Assembly (NCBI GenBank): GCA_036785325.1
Contig: JAXIVH010000102.1
Coordinates: forward strand, 298,501-362,500
Reading direction: 5' to 3'
Length of the DNA: 64,000 bases
Source of the DNA: Urophycis tenuis
Lineage: Eukaryota; Chordata; Actinopteri; Gadiformes; Phycidae
Position 1 is the stretch's first letter; every line of letters starts with the position of its first letter. A model generated the notes under the pieces. The model was not told the origin of the DNA and searched no databases. It worked only from the letters and a program-made list of their open reading frames with translations. Shown here one piece after another: positions 18,420 to 44,384 of this stretch. Made by a program: the position numbers and the translations under genes.

Positions 18420-19767
18420 AGAAGTTGTTTTCCGCCCCTGCTGCTTTCGTTATTCACGGCGCCACACCTCTGTGGTCTCAGAACTCAACACATCTGCTCT
18501 GTAGTGAGCAATGTACCGGCGAACAACTCAGGAATACAACGTTTGTGTTTCTGTGCATCATGTTTCATTGTCACATTTTACATTTGAATGTAATCCTCCA
18601 TGTAAACCAAATTGTTAATATGCAAGTTTGTGTATCCATTATAGTAAACTACGTCTGACATTACATTCATTTGAGTATATATGCACAATAGCCATTTCCT
18701 AATTTATTTAAGGTTATGTTGTCCAGTAAGCTGGTGGATGCCATGCAGGTTACCAGGCAACGACATGAATATTCATGAGCAAATCCTTTGCCTTCATGGA
18801 ATACCCCGACATGAATTAGACAACCACGGAGTGAAGCTCAAACTGACTACTTCACTCTTTGCATGTTTTTCTTTTCGGCACTGAATACATCTTATTCACC
18901 AACTCAAATTAGACAATTATATCACCATATCCATCCATTAAAAAAAAAAAAAAAAAGTACAGAAAAATGATCCTTAAAACAGCGTTACTCTCATACAACT
19001 GACTTAATGGCTTTATTGCTTTAATTGGTTATTTGCTAGGCATTTTCATAAAAAACTCATTAGATGACAACAACCATTAAGACTAAATCTGCATCACTGA
19101 CCACATTTGACAAAGAATTAAGGCTTCTATAGACGAAGACAACGCCGGTGGAGTTGAGGGCTCAGGCCACTGGGAACAAGCACACACACTCCCTTCCCAG
19201 GGTCAAACAAGCAACACATACGGTTAAGAACACAATTATCTAAAAACAAAAACAAGTTGGCACATAGCAGTGGTTTTAATGGTTTTTCATCTGCATTCTT
19301 CTCTCAGTGCAAAGTGGACACGCCGTGTCTCCCACCGCCGGGCTCTGCCAGGCCAGACCAGTGGAGACCTGAGCAGAGTACCGATCCCCCCCCCTCCCCT
19401 CTGGAGTCACGACTGGTCACCGCTCCAATGTATATCCAATAGAGTTCCAGGTCGCTTTGGCAAACTGAGCCTGTGTTACTTGAGTCCGCCACTGTTAAAT
19501 CACCTCTAAAACAAAGACTAAACCACAGGGTGGGGGTCAGGGCACAGGGTGCCTCGTGGCAGCCGCTTCCCGATGGGTACTCATCCCCGTCGACATGCTA
19601 AGTGTGGTGATCACCGATGAGAAACAGCTACTGGGATAACCGTACGCTAGAGGCTTGATGGTGAATGTTTATTGACTCTTTACCAACAGACTTGCATTAA
19701 GGCACAACCAATCCTCTCTCTTCTCCCCCCCCCGCCTCCCGTGCGAGCGTGAGCGTTGTGGTCATAG
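18420..19767. other. Convergent ANAPC2/RAB35 spacer
   Basis: Spacer between two genes that end toward each other. It holds an A run at about 18941-18956 and a RAB35 poly(A) signal at 19668-19673. No ORF resembles a known protein. Confidence 0.6.
19668..19673 (-). terminator. RAB35 poly(A) signal
   Basis: AATAAA on the minus strand, 435 bases downstream of the RAB35 stop codon. Another lies near 19013. If this one is used, the 19768-20097 minisatellite is inside the RAB35 3' UTR. Confidence 0.5.
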
Positions 19768-20097
19768 GTGGGGCTGGGTCAGGGGGGAGGCTGGGTCGGG
19801 GAGGCTGGGTCTGGGGGGAGGCTGGGTAAGAGGGAGGCTGGGTCTACGGGGGAGGCTGGGGGGAGGCTGGGTCAGGGAGGCTGGGTCAGGGAGGCTGGGT
19901 CTGGGAGGAAGCTGGGTCAGGGAGGCTGGGTCAGGGGGAGGCTGGGTAAGAGGGAGGCTGGGTCAGGGGGGAGGCTGGTTCTGGGAGGCTGGGTCTTGGG
20001 GGAGGCTGGGTCTGGGAGGCTGGTTCTGGGAGGCTGGGTCAGGGGGAGGCTGGGTCAGGGAGGCTGGTTCTGGGAGGCTGGGTCAGGGGGAGGCGGG
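19768..20097. repeat. G-rich minisatellite in RAB35 3' UTR
   Basis: Tandem copies of a unit close to GGGAGGCTGGGTCAGGG, 13 to 19 bases each, about twenty copies. They end 10 bases before the RAB35 stop codon. The plus strand is G-rich with many GGG tracts; the transcribed RAB35 RNA is the C-rich complement. Confidence 0.85.
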
Positions 20098-20107
20098 CCC
20101 TCTGGTC

Positions 20108-21734
20108 TCAGCAGCACTTCTTGCCTCTCTTCCGGCGGTCCCGGTCCCGGTGGGCGGCGATGTCCACCCGGTCCCGCTCGCGCTCGCGCTCCCGCTCCGC
20201 CCGGTTCTGGCTCTGCTTCTTGGCCCGCAGCACCATGTGGGTGAAGGCCATGAACATCTGGCGTGGGGAACACACACACACACACCGACAGAAACAGGCC
20301 CACAAAGTAACGTTAACACACAATAAAGGAACCCGACATCCAAACAAGTGAGTTAACTGGTATGTAAATGTACATTTTGTATTACAGATGTGTATTGTGT
20401 AGGGGATTGTGTACAGATGTGTAGGGGCGGCAGTAGCTCAGTGTGTAGAGCGGGTGGACAGAGCGGGTCGTCCACTAACCGTAGGGTCGGCGGTTCGATC
20501 CCCTTGATCCCCCACCCTCCACATGTCGAACCCCACAAATGTACTGATTGTAAGTCGCTACTTTATCATAGCTATTGTCGTGCTGCTGTTAAGGCCCTGA
20601 CATCCCCTGGGCGATGAACCAGCAACCCGTCCACCACCTGGGTGACCGGACGGGGGTCTGGCGAGGCCGCGGGCCTCACCTCCTCCACGTTGATGTTCTC
20701 CTTGGCGCTGGTCTCAAACACCGGCACCCCGACCGACTCCCCGAACCGCTGGGCGTCGCCCGTGTCCACCTTCTTCCTGGCGGGGTCGTCGTTCTTGTTG
20801 CCCACTGAGGAGGAGGACGACGAGTACAAAACAAACACAAAAACAGACAAAGGGTTATTGCTTTGGCTCAGTGACATCATGATGCCGAATCTCAGATGTC
20901 CACTGTTGTCTCTGTAGAGACCGCACGGCCGGGTCCAAAACCACGGTGACGCCATCGGTTAGGACCGGTGTATGTGTGTGTGGCTGTGTGTGTGTGTGTG
21001 CGCGTGTTCAAGGTGAAGCGTGCAGAACGTGGTGGCGTCGAGCGGTCAAGTTGCAGACTGAAACCACATGAATGGTGCTCTCCACTCTCGCCTGAGCACC
21101 AGCATTCAGAGGCGTGAGACCAAGAAAGCTGTGTGCGAGGGCTGTGATGGCGTTATGTTTGGTTTCCACCACAGCACGCTGTTCACGCACAGGCAACCAC
21201 ATAGCGATCAGGTCTCGGGTTCTGCTGTGTGCTTCCTAAATGATGTCATGGTATCATGGTCTGTGCCGGCAAAATGTAGCCAAGTTTCCAGTGATATCAA
21301 TTGTGTTTTGCATACACCCACACATGTAGATAAAAAAGGGCTCGTACTAAGCTAACCAAAAAACAAGGATTCTAATTAAAACACGTCTAATACTATTTCC
21401 CACTTCTGCAAAGCCGGTTCTGCTAGAAGCCACCCCAGTCTCCACACCACACATTGACAAGGAGGAGGCGAATGAGAGATGCCTCTCAAATAGACTGGGA
21501 ATAGCAGAAGTGAGCAATGAGGGTTCAAGTCTCTGAACACACGTTTCCCCAACGGTAGCTGACTGACAAACATTTTGTAGGTAGAAACCATATTTTGTCT
21601 TTTCTGCTTTGGTGTCATCATTGTATTTGTAGTTATTATATTCACCACATATGTAATTCAGTTATTAGTTATGGCACTGCTGGGAGAGGGGCAGTTTTTG
21701 TCATGTTTAAACAATTATCAAACCCAATTAACAG

Positions 21735-21772
<38 letters not shown>

Positions 21773-24700
21773 GATAACAATAATAATAACGATAACAACA
21801 ACAATAATTTTAAGAATAATAATAATAATAATAATAATAACAACGATAACAACAACAATCATTTTAATAATAATAAACTCCTCTCCTGGAGACATCCTAA
21901 ATCCCATAAGCTCGTGTTAGGTGCATAATAACGGAGGACTTGCCCAGGATCTTGGACACGCTGTCACAGTTCTGCGTGATCTCGTTCAGCCACCGCTTCA
22001 CGTTGACGAAGGACTCGGGGTTGGTCACGTCGTACACGATGATCACGCCGTGGGTGTTTCTGTAGTACCTGTTCACACGGACGCCGCCCGGGGACAGACA
22101 TGAGCAACCACACCTCAAGGGTGCCCAGAGTGTGAGGGCAGCAGGGAACGAAGACAGACGCGCACGCACACACGCACGCACACACACACGCACACACAGT
22201 TGCAATCAAATCAAATAGCTAGCCAACAGTTGCAGAGTCTAGCACACTGGGCGGGTTAACTAAGCTAGTTAGCCAGGGTGATGTAGCGTGACATGCTGAC
22301 ACTAAGGCCATGCTTTGACACGGGTCCGAGCAGCGACTGCGGCAGACTAGAGGTTTATACACCTACACCTATTAGTATGGTGGCGCTGCCCCATAATGTC
22401 TTGTGGTGTAAAATCCGCAGGCGAAGGCAGCTGCCAAACCTTTTCCTCACACTATTTCTTCAGCTTCCTCTACCTCAGAGATGAGGGGTAACCAAATTAT
22501 CTCTAACATGAATAAATCAGATCAGTCCACTGGGCCTGTGCTCACTTTTCGTACGGTTCTCTGAATTTGCAGCTGATCTTGTTAGCACATTCTGACAAAG
22601 TGTTGCTTATTGGGGATTTAATATGCTTATTGAGGATTTCAGCCTAGCAAAAACCACCGGGCTCCTCACAGCTGCCGTCATATCGCCCCTGACACTACTA
22701 CAGCCACGGCAGACAACTTCACTTGCTCCCCTCTCCAACTCGTGGTGCTGGTGGAGACAGTCTCATTGTTGACTCCAACACTGCCCTATCTGCAGCCCTC
22801 CGCTGTGCCGCTCCGCTTACTGTTAAAGAGCCAACTCAAAAAGGCCGGTACTGTGTTTCAATGGAGTCACTGCCCCCTGAACCGAAGGGGCAGAAAACCA
22901 GAACGCACGCGGCGCTCAAATACACTTGAAGCCTTTCATCAGCCGCATGCCACTCGGCTGCAAAACCACACAAACTTCTTCAGGGAACGCCCACTTCTTC
23001 GGTGTCCGCGATCTACTAAAGCGTTTGACGCCGTGAACGACGGAAAAAACTGCCCCAGAAAGAGGGCTCCTCCCTCGCTGCAGGCAACTTGATGGAATTC
23101 CTTCAAACAAAAACTCGGATCAATTACAAAGGAAAGCGTTGCTTCCCCGACCCTTCATCTTGAACATCCTACAAGCGTGGCATCGCGTGTCCACCCTGGA
23201 GCCACCCGCCTGCATTTCAGCGCAATCTCCCCGGATGAAGTTACATAACTAACACAGGCATCTGGACCCACCTGTAGCCTGGATCCTGTCCCTTCAACAT
23301 GTTCTTAAAAGATCTCTTTCAAACGGCTGGACCTGCTGTGCTCAACATCATGGACCTGTCCTCGTCTTCTGGAATCGTTGCCTTTCATTTAAAGGCGTAC
23401 TCAGCAGCTATCGCCCCATCTCTAGCCTTCCTTTCCCTTAAGTACGGGAAAGAATAGTGGCTCACCAAACTATCAATTCCCCCGGTGATGAACAAATGAT
23501 GTGAACCCTTTCAATCTGGGTTCAGGACTTTCTACTCCACTCATCACCAGAACGGCCTTCTTTCATATGAGATGCAATGGTAAAACAAAATCAGTGTTAA
23601 CCCCAGCAGATGCAGTCATCCACGCATTCACGTCGTCTAAACCACTGTAATGCACTATTCTCTGGTTTACCACACTCTACTACGAAAAGCCTCCAACTTG
23701 CAGGTGCAGAACGCTGCTGCTCGCATATCACTCTATTCTCCCCTTCTCCGCTTCTAATAACTGCCAGGTCAGATTCTTAGGTGCTACTGCTCACCTATAA
23801 AGCCCTGCCCGGTTTAGAACCATCCTACCTGAGGTGCTTTATTATGCCCTATTGTCCTTCTCGGCCTTTGGCAGCTGGCCATTACCGCAGGTTAAGAAAA
23901 GACAGCAGGAAACAGAGCGTTCTCCTATTGAGCACCCTATCTGTAGTCATAGTCTACCACCTGTGATCAGGAAGGCTGACTCTCCTGACATACGAGTATA
24001 TGGCCTGTAATTGTGATTAAGGGCTACACACAAATAAAATGTACATTTCAATCTGGAACCAACAGAGCATGAAATCACGATTGTGTATACACTGCTAAAC
24101 TCAAAGCACTGTACATGATGGAGCATTACGTTGAGGTGATGGTCCGGAACCTTTCCTGGCCCGCAGTGTCCCAGATCTGGAGTTTAACACGTTCCCCATC
24201 AATGTCCACCGTGCGGATCTTGAAATCCACCCCGATAGTGGTGATGTAGCTTCCTACAGGACCACAGCGCAGAGTTAGCACAATCATGTCACTACAGTCA
24301 ACACGAGCTTGGAGTTGAACCAGGTTTGTTTTTGATTTGCCTTGACGTGAATACCCCAACATGTGGTACATATATTCCCACTCACACTGCTACAACTCAA
24401 CTATATTCTGTGACGGCTGCATTGTTTTGCTAGCTAGACGATTCAGTGGCCATTTAGTCTCAACGGGGCCGAGGGCTACTCACCAGAAAAGGAGTTGTCT
24501 GCAAAGCGGAGCAGAAGGCTGCTTTTTCCAACATCTGAGAGGCGCAAAAGAGAGACAAGATAAGCATGTAGCATTTATAGTTCATAAAACAAAAGTTTAA
24601 CACTGTAATTATATAACGTAACCTATATTTACATATACAAGATCACACCCTAGAATAACAATAATAACATGCCAATATGAGTGTTGGTGACCACTTGGTG

Positions 24701-25096
24701 GTCTTAAAAGGACACGGCTGGCAGTAAACTAGGGTTTTTTTTCACATTGCATTTCTCAATGAAACCTACAATAGGCGGCAGTGTTTGTTTTTCTCCTGCC
24801 TGAGGGCTGTAGACGTTGTATAGTATATATGTGCACATTTACATCCTCAAAATTGAATTGCAGAGATTGTCTTTTTAACTTTAAATCTGAAGTTAATCTT
24901 AAGTGTCAACGGTTACAACGGAAGTGCACAGCTATTTTATCAGCACTTTGCCGAACAGGAGAAAAACATTTTATCGCCTTAGGAGGTCATGTATTTCTTT
25001 TATCGCTATAAAGTATGGAGAAAGAGAGAAAGTGGACTAACTGGAGTCTCCAATGATGAGCAGTTTGAAGAGATGATTGTAGTCTTTTCCCGCCAT
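20108..25096 (-). CDS. rab35: RAB35 small GTPase with divergent C-terminal tail
   Basis: Rab GTPase that controls fast endocytic recycling, cytokinesis and actin at the plasma membrane (family knowledge). Six exons: 25042-25096, 24484-24534, 24130-24253, 21944-22068, 20680-20804 and 20108-20257, totalling 630 bases and 209 residues (human 201). The P loop is GDSNVGKSS, switch I is TTIGVDFKI, switch II is WDTAGQERFRTITSTYYR, and the guanine-specific motifs are NKND and TSAKE. The C-terminal CC should be geranylgeranylated. Exon 4 ends with a GC donor (CTGG|GCAAGT). The final exon keeps HMVLRAKK but then replaces the usual tail with AERERERERDR and basic residues before CC. The nearest match is RAB35 because of SYITTIGVDFKIRTV and SFVNVKRWL; RAB1-like paralogues are less likely. 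It is antisense to ANAPC2 and tail to tail with it. Confidence 0.92.
20425..20530 (+). mobile_element. Truncated tRNA-derived SINE
   Basis: Begins GGCGGCAGTAGCTCAGTGTG (A box) and includes GGCGGTTCGATCCCC (B box), matching the head of the SINE at 7311-7530; the tail is cut after TCCACATGTCGAA. It lies in RAB35 intron 5, antisense to the gene. Confidence 0.7.
21737..21873. repeat. (AAT)n/(AAC)n-rich repeat
   Basis: Imperfect AAT and AAC trinucleotide repeat in RAB35 intron 4, about 70 bases from exon 4. The plus-strand poly-Asn reading frame is a by-product. Confidence 0.85.
22140..22200. repeat. CA/CG-rich repeat near RAB35 exon 4
   Basis: Short imperfect CACGCACACA repeat in RAB35 intron 3, about 75 bases upstream of exon 4 on the minus strand. 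Confidence 0.6.
22700..23980 (+). mobile_element. Decayed L2-like LINE reverse transcriptase
   Basis: Plus-strand remains of a non-LTR retrotransposon in RAB35 intron 3, antisense to the gene. Reading in broken frames, 23400-23460 gives SYRPISSLPFL followed by KYGKE, the start of the LINE RT domain. Sequence near 23500-23570 gives PFQSGFRTFYSTHHQ. The 3' part gives HCNALFSGLPHSTTKSLQL at about 23645-23700 and LLLTYKALPGLEPSYL at about 23782-23831, the usual L2/CR1-type C-terminal signature. Frames are broken many times, so it is dead. The upstream part (22700-23300) is assigned by continuity only. Confidence 0.7.
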
Positions 25097-27216
25097 AGCG
25101 TCCTCGGCCTGCACAGGTTCACTGTTCACCAGGTGCACACTGAAGGTTCTGTCAGGCGGCCCATAGGCCAAAACCACCTTGATGGTTTTCCTTCCCTCTC
25201 TTCACCGTCCAACACTACCAGTTCAGAGCAGCACCGTTCCTCCAGACACCTAGAATATTTCCCAAAAAACAACTATGGACATTTTCCACTTGATTACTGT
25301 ATTTCTTTTCCTCAAACTCGCCAAACTACGACTCGGCCTGAACCGGGACCGGCTTGGATCAACGATTCACCCTGGCTTCGGTTTCCCAGTGTTGAAAAAA
25401 GCCAGGAGCATCGTGGGTCATTCCACTTGGCTGGTGGCAGACGATTATTTACCCTGGGGGGGGGTGACCATGCGTTTCCCTCGCAGCCTCACTTCCACCA
25501 CGTCTCACAGCCAGTAGTATTCTGCTGCGTGGGAGTCCCCCCAGCACCTGGCATCCGAGAGGAGGTTACAAATCCCTGGTGGCGTTCACAGCTGGATGTC
25601 CATTCATTGGAATGGAGGAGTCTTGAGGGCAGTGTTTCTTTTTGAGGGACACGTCAACAGAAGCATGGCATGCACTGGCTGCTTCCTGGTGCTAGTGAGG
25701 ACGATGTAGTGTTTTGTCTGTGACCTCTGCGGGTAAAAAGATGCCCCTGATAAGCTATATAGTCCCAGTTTCGGTCTAACAGTCCGCTGGCTGCAACAAA
25801 AGGCAAACCATTCTTTGATCCTTGCTTCGGTTGTGTGGTCAGATTCGCATGGGAACTACTAAAAACTAAGACAAAAACCTAAGGTATATTTTGGGGGGTT
25901 TTACAACAGTTTCCAATTTGACTTCCTCTCCTTGGTTAAACAAAGGACTGTCTCTTCCCAGTTTGGATCCCTTGAGTCCTTACTCCTTTTTTAGCTTAGT
26001 CCAGGTTTTCTAAAAGATAATAGAGAGAAATGTAACCATGTTAGACAGCAATCTTCAACTGATGCAAGACTGCCACTGCTCAATGATGACAATGGATTTA
26101 ATGCTGTGGCTACTTCTTCTCTGGCTCTCGACCCGCGTTACCAAACAGTTTCTGCTCCTGCTTTCACACCGTAGGTCCTCATGAGCACCACCCCCGACAT
26201 TTTTGCCCAGTCACTCCCAGGACAGGTGGGGCAAGGCACATACTTGATAAATTGATCTCGCCAAAGTATACCCTTACATATTCAGGAATGACAGCGATCC
26301 TGTGTAATTGAATAAGCTAATCAAAAGAACACACCAAAAACACATTCGTGGCCAAGTTTGTCAAGTTGCTCCTGCACATGGAACGGGATTGACTGCTGCC
26401 AACGACCGTTTCAGGGAAAACCCTTCTTGAAACAGGAAGCCCAGAGCCTGCACAACTTACTCAATGGACTTCAATGAATGCTGACATGATCAATAGCTTT
26501 GTCAAAACAATTCTCGTTTGGCTTTGATGCAATAGTTCGATGCTTTTTTTCCCGATTAAAGACGTATATTCGGTTTTCTACACACATGCATCGATCGCAA
26601 ACGATATGAATTTGCCCATTGGGGATAGTTGTCAATTCGTGGTGTCAAAAGTTGGGGGTTGTTAGCTAGTGAGCTAATCTGGGTTCACTTAGCTGCATGA
26701 TGAGGCTCGTAGCTCCAGATGAAGACCCTATTGTGGCTAACTAGCCCTGACCCTGGCCTGGCAGACACTTCGCTTCCAGCGGAGATTCCGCAGGGGAGAC
26801 GTTGAGTTAACTTTTCACTAACCCGTGGAGTTTGACGTTGTCATACGTTGGTCAATCACGGCTCCGGTAGGTAGGTGAGGTAAATCATCACGGCAGTTGA
26901 TTCCCTCCCTGGTCATGTTGTTCCGGGAAAGTCCGAAGGCGTAACCTCCCCGGTCGGGTCGTGTCTGTGTGACCACACCTGACGAAGCGCCGTGACTCAC
27001 GTCTCCTCACCCACGTCCGAGTCACGTGACCCAAGCCACGCCCTTTTCCCCCCATGTTGCTCAACATCAACACGGATATTGCTTCATGAACACTGGCGTA
27101 CATATCAAGTACGTTATTACCAAAGACAAAGGTTGTACGTTCTCTGTATTTATAGCATACGAGCAATAAAGACACGATGTGACACGTGACAACATGACAA
27201 AGTTTAAAAAATATAC
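25097..27216. other. RAB35 upstream region
   Basis: Spacer between RAB35 (minus) and the THOC6 poly(A) site (minus). The part next to 25097 should hold the RAB35 leader and promoter. A 10-bp palindrome GTCACGTGAC lies at 27021-27030. A 218-codon plus-strand ORF at 24989-25645 overlaps RAB35 exon 1 antisense, resembles nothing I know, and I do not accept it. Confidence 0.5.
27021..27030. promoter_or_regulatory. CLEAR-type E box palindrome
   Basis: GTCACGTGAC, a perfect 10-bp palindrome that fits the binding consensus of TFEB/MITF/USF bHLH-zip factors. It lies 1.9 kb upstream of RAB35 and 190 bases past the THOC6 poly(A) signal. Function is inference only. Confidence 0.35.
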
Positions 27217-27222
27217 TTTATT
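27217..27222 (-). terminator. THOC6 poly(A) signal
   Basis: AATAAA on the minus strand, about 140 bases past the THOC6 stop codon, giving a compact 3' UTR. Confidence 0.65.
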
Positions 27223-27363
27223 GGCATTAAAATGCATGTCAGTGAAACGTGGAATGCAACACCTTGAACGGAAAATGTTCTCTGAGCACGAGTACAACGA
27301 TGAAGTGAAAAAGATCCCAAATTTGTTCCAGCATAAATGAATTAAGGTGTGCGACATGGCTGT

Positions 27364-33161
<5,798 letters not shown>

Positions 33162-33759
33162 GACGTTTTAGACGGTTAAAAGCGGTCCCGTTGTAATAAA
33201 TTCTAGTATACCGTAAATAGTAAAGCCATAAGTGAGCGAGGGAAACTGCAGCTTTGTGTATGTGGCGACTAGTTATGACGTCACGCAGGCATTCTGCGAC
33301 GTTTCGTCTCCTCCATGGTCTGAGTGCGAAGGAACAGGAGATGAGACCAGACCATCACGGCGTCAATCATATCCTATTGTACAAATTATGGCATGATTCT
33401 AGAGAATAGATACGTTCTGAATAGACATTTTCTTCAACACAATATTTAGCAGGTACATGCAAAACATGTTTGTTGATAGAAATTCAAGGAAGTGTATTGA
33501 TCACTTTCAAATGTTACAGCTTTGATTAGTTGGATTGAAAACTGTTTATTTGAAATGTGCTGCTATATTAGCCAGTATAAGAATGAAGATCCACATGATC
33601 GTCTCACTCTGTAATTATACGGCAATTGTAACATTACGTTCCATGGTTATTCAGTATATTTGTTGAATAACCATTTAAGTGTTGACAGATGCACCAAAGA
33701 ATGAAAGGTGCTTGATTAAGAATGAGAAAAAATCCCACATTTAAAATGTACAACTGCTT
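33162..33759. promoter_or_regulatory. THOC6 upstream/promoter region
   Basis: Between the THOC6 start codon and the SRRM2 3' end. The first 200 bases contain CG-bearing unique sequence likely to hold the transcription start. The rest is AT-rich with no ORF. Confidence 0.45.
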
Positions 33760-33765
33760 TTTATT
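33760..33765 (-). terminator. SRRM2 probable poly(A) signal
   Basis: AATAAA on the minus strand, about 605 bases past the SRRM2 stop codon. The intervening 3' UTR contains a GT-rich stretch (33986-34026) and a G run (34310-34329). Confidence 0.5.
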
Positions 33766-34309
33766 ATCATTATTCATTTTCAACAAAGAGATAAACCACA
33801 TGGGGCAGTTTCTTAATCACATTACATAGAAATAGCATTCCTGCTCATTGATATTACCCAAAACACAGACAGCTCATATCTACATTTAGAACAATGCAAC
33901 TGACAGATACAGTACAAGAACAGATGGAAAGCCAGGGAAACATTCCGTCACTGAGTTACAGTTTTCACATTACTGTGCATTCTCATGTGTGTGTGTGTAT
34001 GTATGTGTATATGTGTGTGTGTGTGTTTCTGAGATGGACTTCTGCACGAGTAAGTTCTACGGCAACCTTGCTAAATTCCAAGACTGCACCTTGCAACCAA
34101 TCTTTCATTTAGATCATAAAAACATAAGTCAGCCTTGCTGTTAAAAAAAAGGGAGAAAAAAGCCAACCTTCTGGGTCACAGAAGGAGACAAAATGTGACT
34201 CAGCAGTAGCACTTCAGAGCCCGCCGGCGCCCCATCTCGCATCCGTGGCTCTGCGACTAATCTGAGCTATCGAGTCCGTAATGCAGTCCCCTTCAGAGCA
34301 CCAGGCGGG

Positions 34310-34329
34310 CGGGGGGGGGGGGGGGGGGG
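34310..34329 (+). repeat. Poly-G run in SRRM2 3' UTR
   Basis: About twenty almost uninterrupted G residues, 41 bases from the SRRM2 stop codon; the transcript carries poly-C here. Confidence 0.8.
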
Positions 34330-34369
34330 TGACAAAAGAGAAGACCAGAGGTCGTCCGAAGCCACCGGC

Positions 34370-42753
<8,384 letters not shown>

Positions 42754-43636
42754 GGCTCCACTGGAGATAAACAGAGGGAACGGGTTTCAGTGGTGGAAGA
42801 GCAACATGCGTCGGTAGACAGAACATCAACAAGTAGAAAACCCCTAAACAAAGCCCCGCCTCCATGCCCCTTCAGCCGACCAAACACTAATGTATGAATA
42901 AATGTTGGCATTCAATCACATTGCGCGAACGACATGACATTTAAACAGGTGTACATAGGTCACTCATGCAACATGGGCTGATGGTATGTATACACTGCCC
43001 GCTTAAAAACACCACCATGGCTGAATACGTAATCGATTTTGGCATGAGTCCCTGTATCATCTTTTATAATAATATTGTCCACGTTGACTTAATGTTTACT
43101 TCCATAAAGTAAAAACCAATAAACAAATACGAATACTAATTGTTTCCCACCTAAGCCACTAGACATGGGCACTACAATTGCCAGGCCTCTGGTTTCATTT
43201 CAGCCGATCGTGATAAATAAGTTGAAACAAGTTGCACATGTTATGTGGTGTATTCAGCGAACGTGCCGTCTGTGCTTAAACTGACCACTCCGTTGCATAT
43301 CAGGACAAATAATTACCAATACACAGCGAGCCAACAACGACGAAATACGTTGTAGCAAATTAGCACGTGCGCAATAGCATTGGCCTTCTACTTCATTCAC
43401 GTCCCTGCTTTACTTATTGTTATTAAATGCCCACCGGGTAAACAAAAGAATAGATAAAGAACACTTTAGCCAATATATTTTTGAAAGTATGAGGATGGAT
43501 CACGATTGAATGGTAGAACTTGTTTCGTAGTTGGCCAACAATGTCTACTCGCTAGCTAAACCGCGACGAGATGCTGTCGTTGGCGAGGTAGCCTTTAAGT
43601 TAAAACGATGCTAACATTACGTCTCCTTCAAGTTAC

Positions 43637-43690
43637 CTGCGTTTTCTCCTGGAGCGGAGAAGGCGACTATTTGAAAATCAGCAGTGGCGC
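43637..43690 (-). other. SRRM2 probable non-coding first exon (3' part)
   Basis: The minus strand has a good donor (GCAG|GTAACT) at the left edge, and the next coding exon begins only seven bases upstream of its ATG, so a leader exon is needed. The right boundary (transcription start) cannot be read from sequence. Confidence 0.4.
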
Positions 43691-44300
43691 CCCTGAATCA
43701 AAAGAAAAATATCACCGTGTTTAAAGTAACTTAACACGACTGTCCCGAGGACGGGGGTTACAACAGCTAGCTATACAAGTTAGTTAGCTAGCTAGCTAGG
43801 TAGCTTGTCTCTTCTTGGTACAACCAGGAATGGAGCAGATAACCATGTGACGTAGAGCCTCTGTCCGTGCCCGCGAGACGAGACGTCGGTGCACTTGTCT
43901 CGGGAAGTCAATGGATGGGGTCTGACGACAGTCAATTACATTGCCGAACTTAACTTCTTCTGCTTTTATCATACAATATTAGATATACAAATAGCCTGAA
44001 GATAAAGAATGTACAACGTACAATGTATGCAATACGAACTACAGTAGCTGGCACAAACATACGGAAGAACAGGACCATTCAGACCAAGGTCCATAACATG
44101 TCCTGAAAGACTGGCAGCAAGACATCAAGAGCAAGGGCTCATTTGCTGAAGAGACTGAATTTAAAGATATTTTCATTTCCTGCTCAGTCTTCGGACTTCA
44201 TAAGAGAGGAAATTACACTACAGTGTATATATAGCCAATATGTCAATATTTTATTTGTTGTAATTCTGGTCAAAACCTGCTACGATACTGAGACGTTGTC

Positions 44301-44303
<3 letters not shown>

Positions 44304-44384
<81 letters not shown>
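44304..44384 (+). repeat. (GT)n microsatellite
   Basis: A pure GT run of about 81 bases in the SRRM2/ARL6IP1 divergent interval. Confidence 0.95.

Noticed and set aside
19768..20244. 158-codon plus-strand Gly-rich ORF
   Set aside because: Derived from the G-rich minisatellite and the antisense of the RAB35 last exon.
20425..20510. Functional tRNA gene
   Set aside because: Has A and B boxes but cannot fold as a full cloverleaf and continues into a SINE tail shared with 7311-7530.
24989..25645. 218-codon plus-strand ORF
   Set aside because: Overlaps RAB35 exon 1 antisense, resembles no family I know, and has no splice or conservation support.
26080..26180. Possible hAT transposase fragment (ALDPRYQTV)
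   Set aside because: Only one short motif-like stretch with no supporting sequence around it; likely chance.
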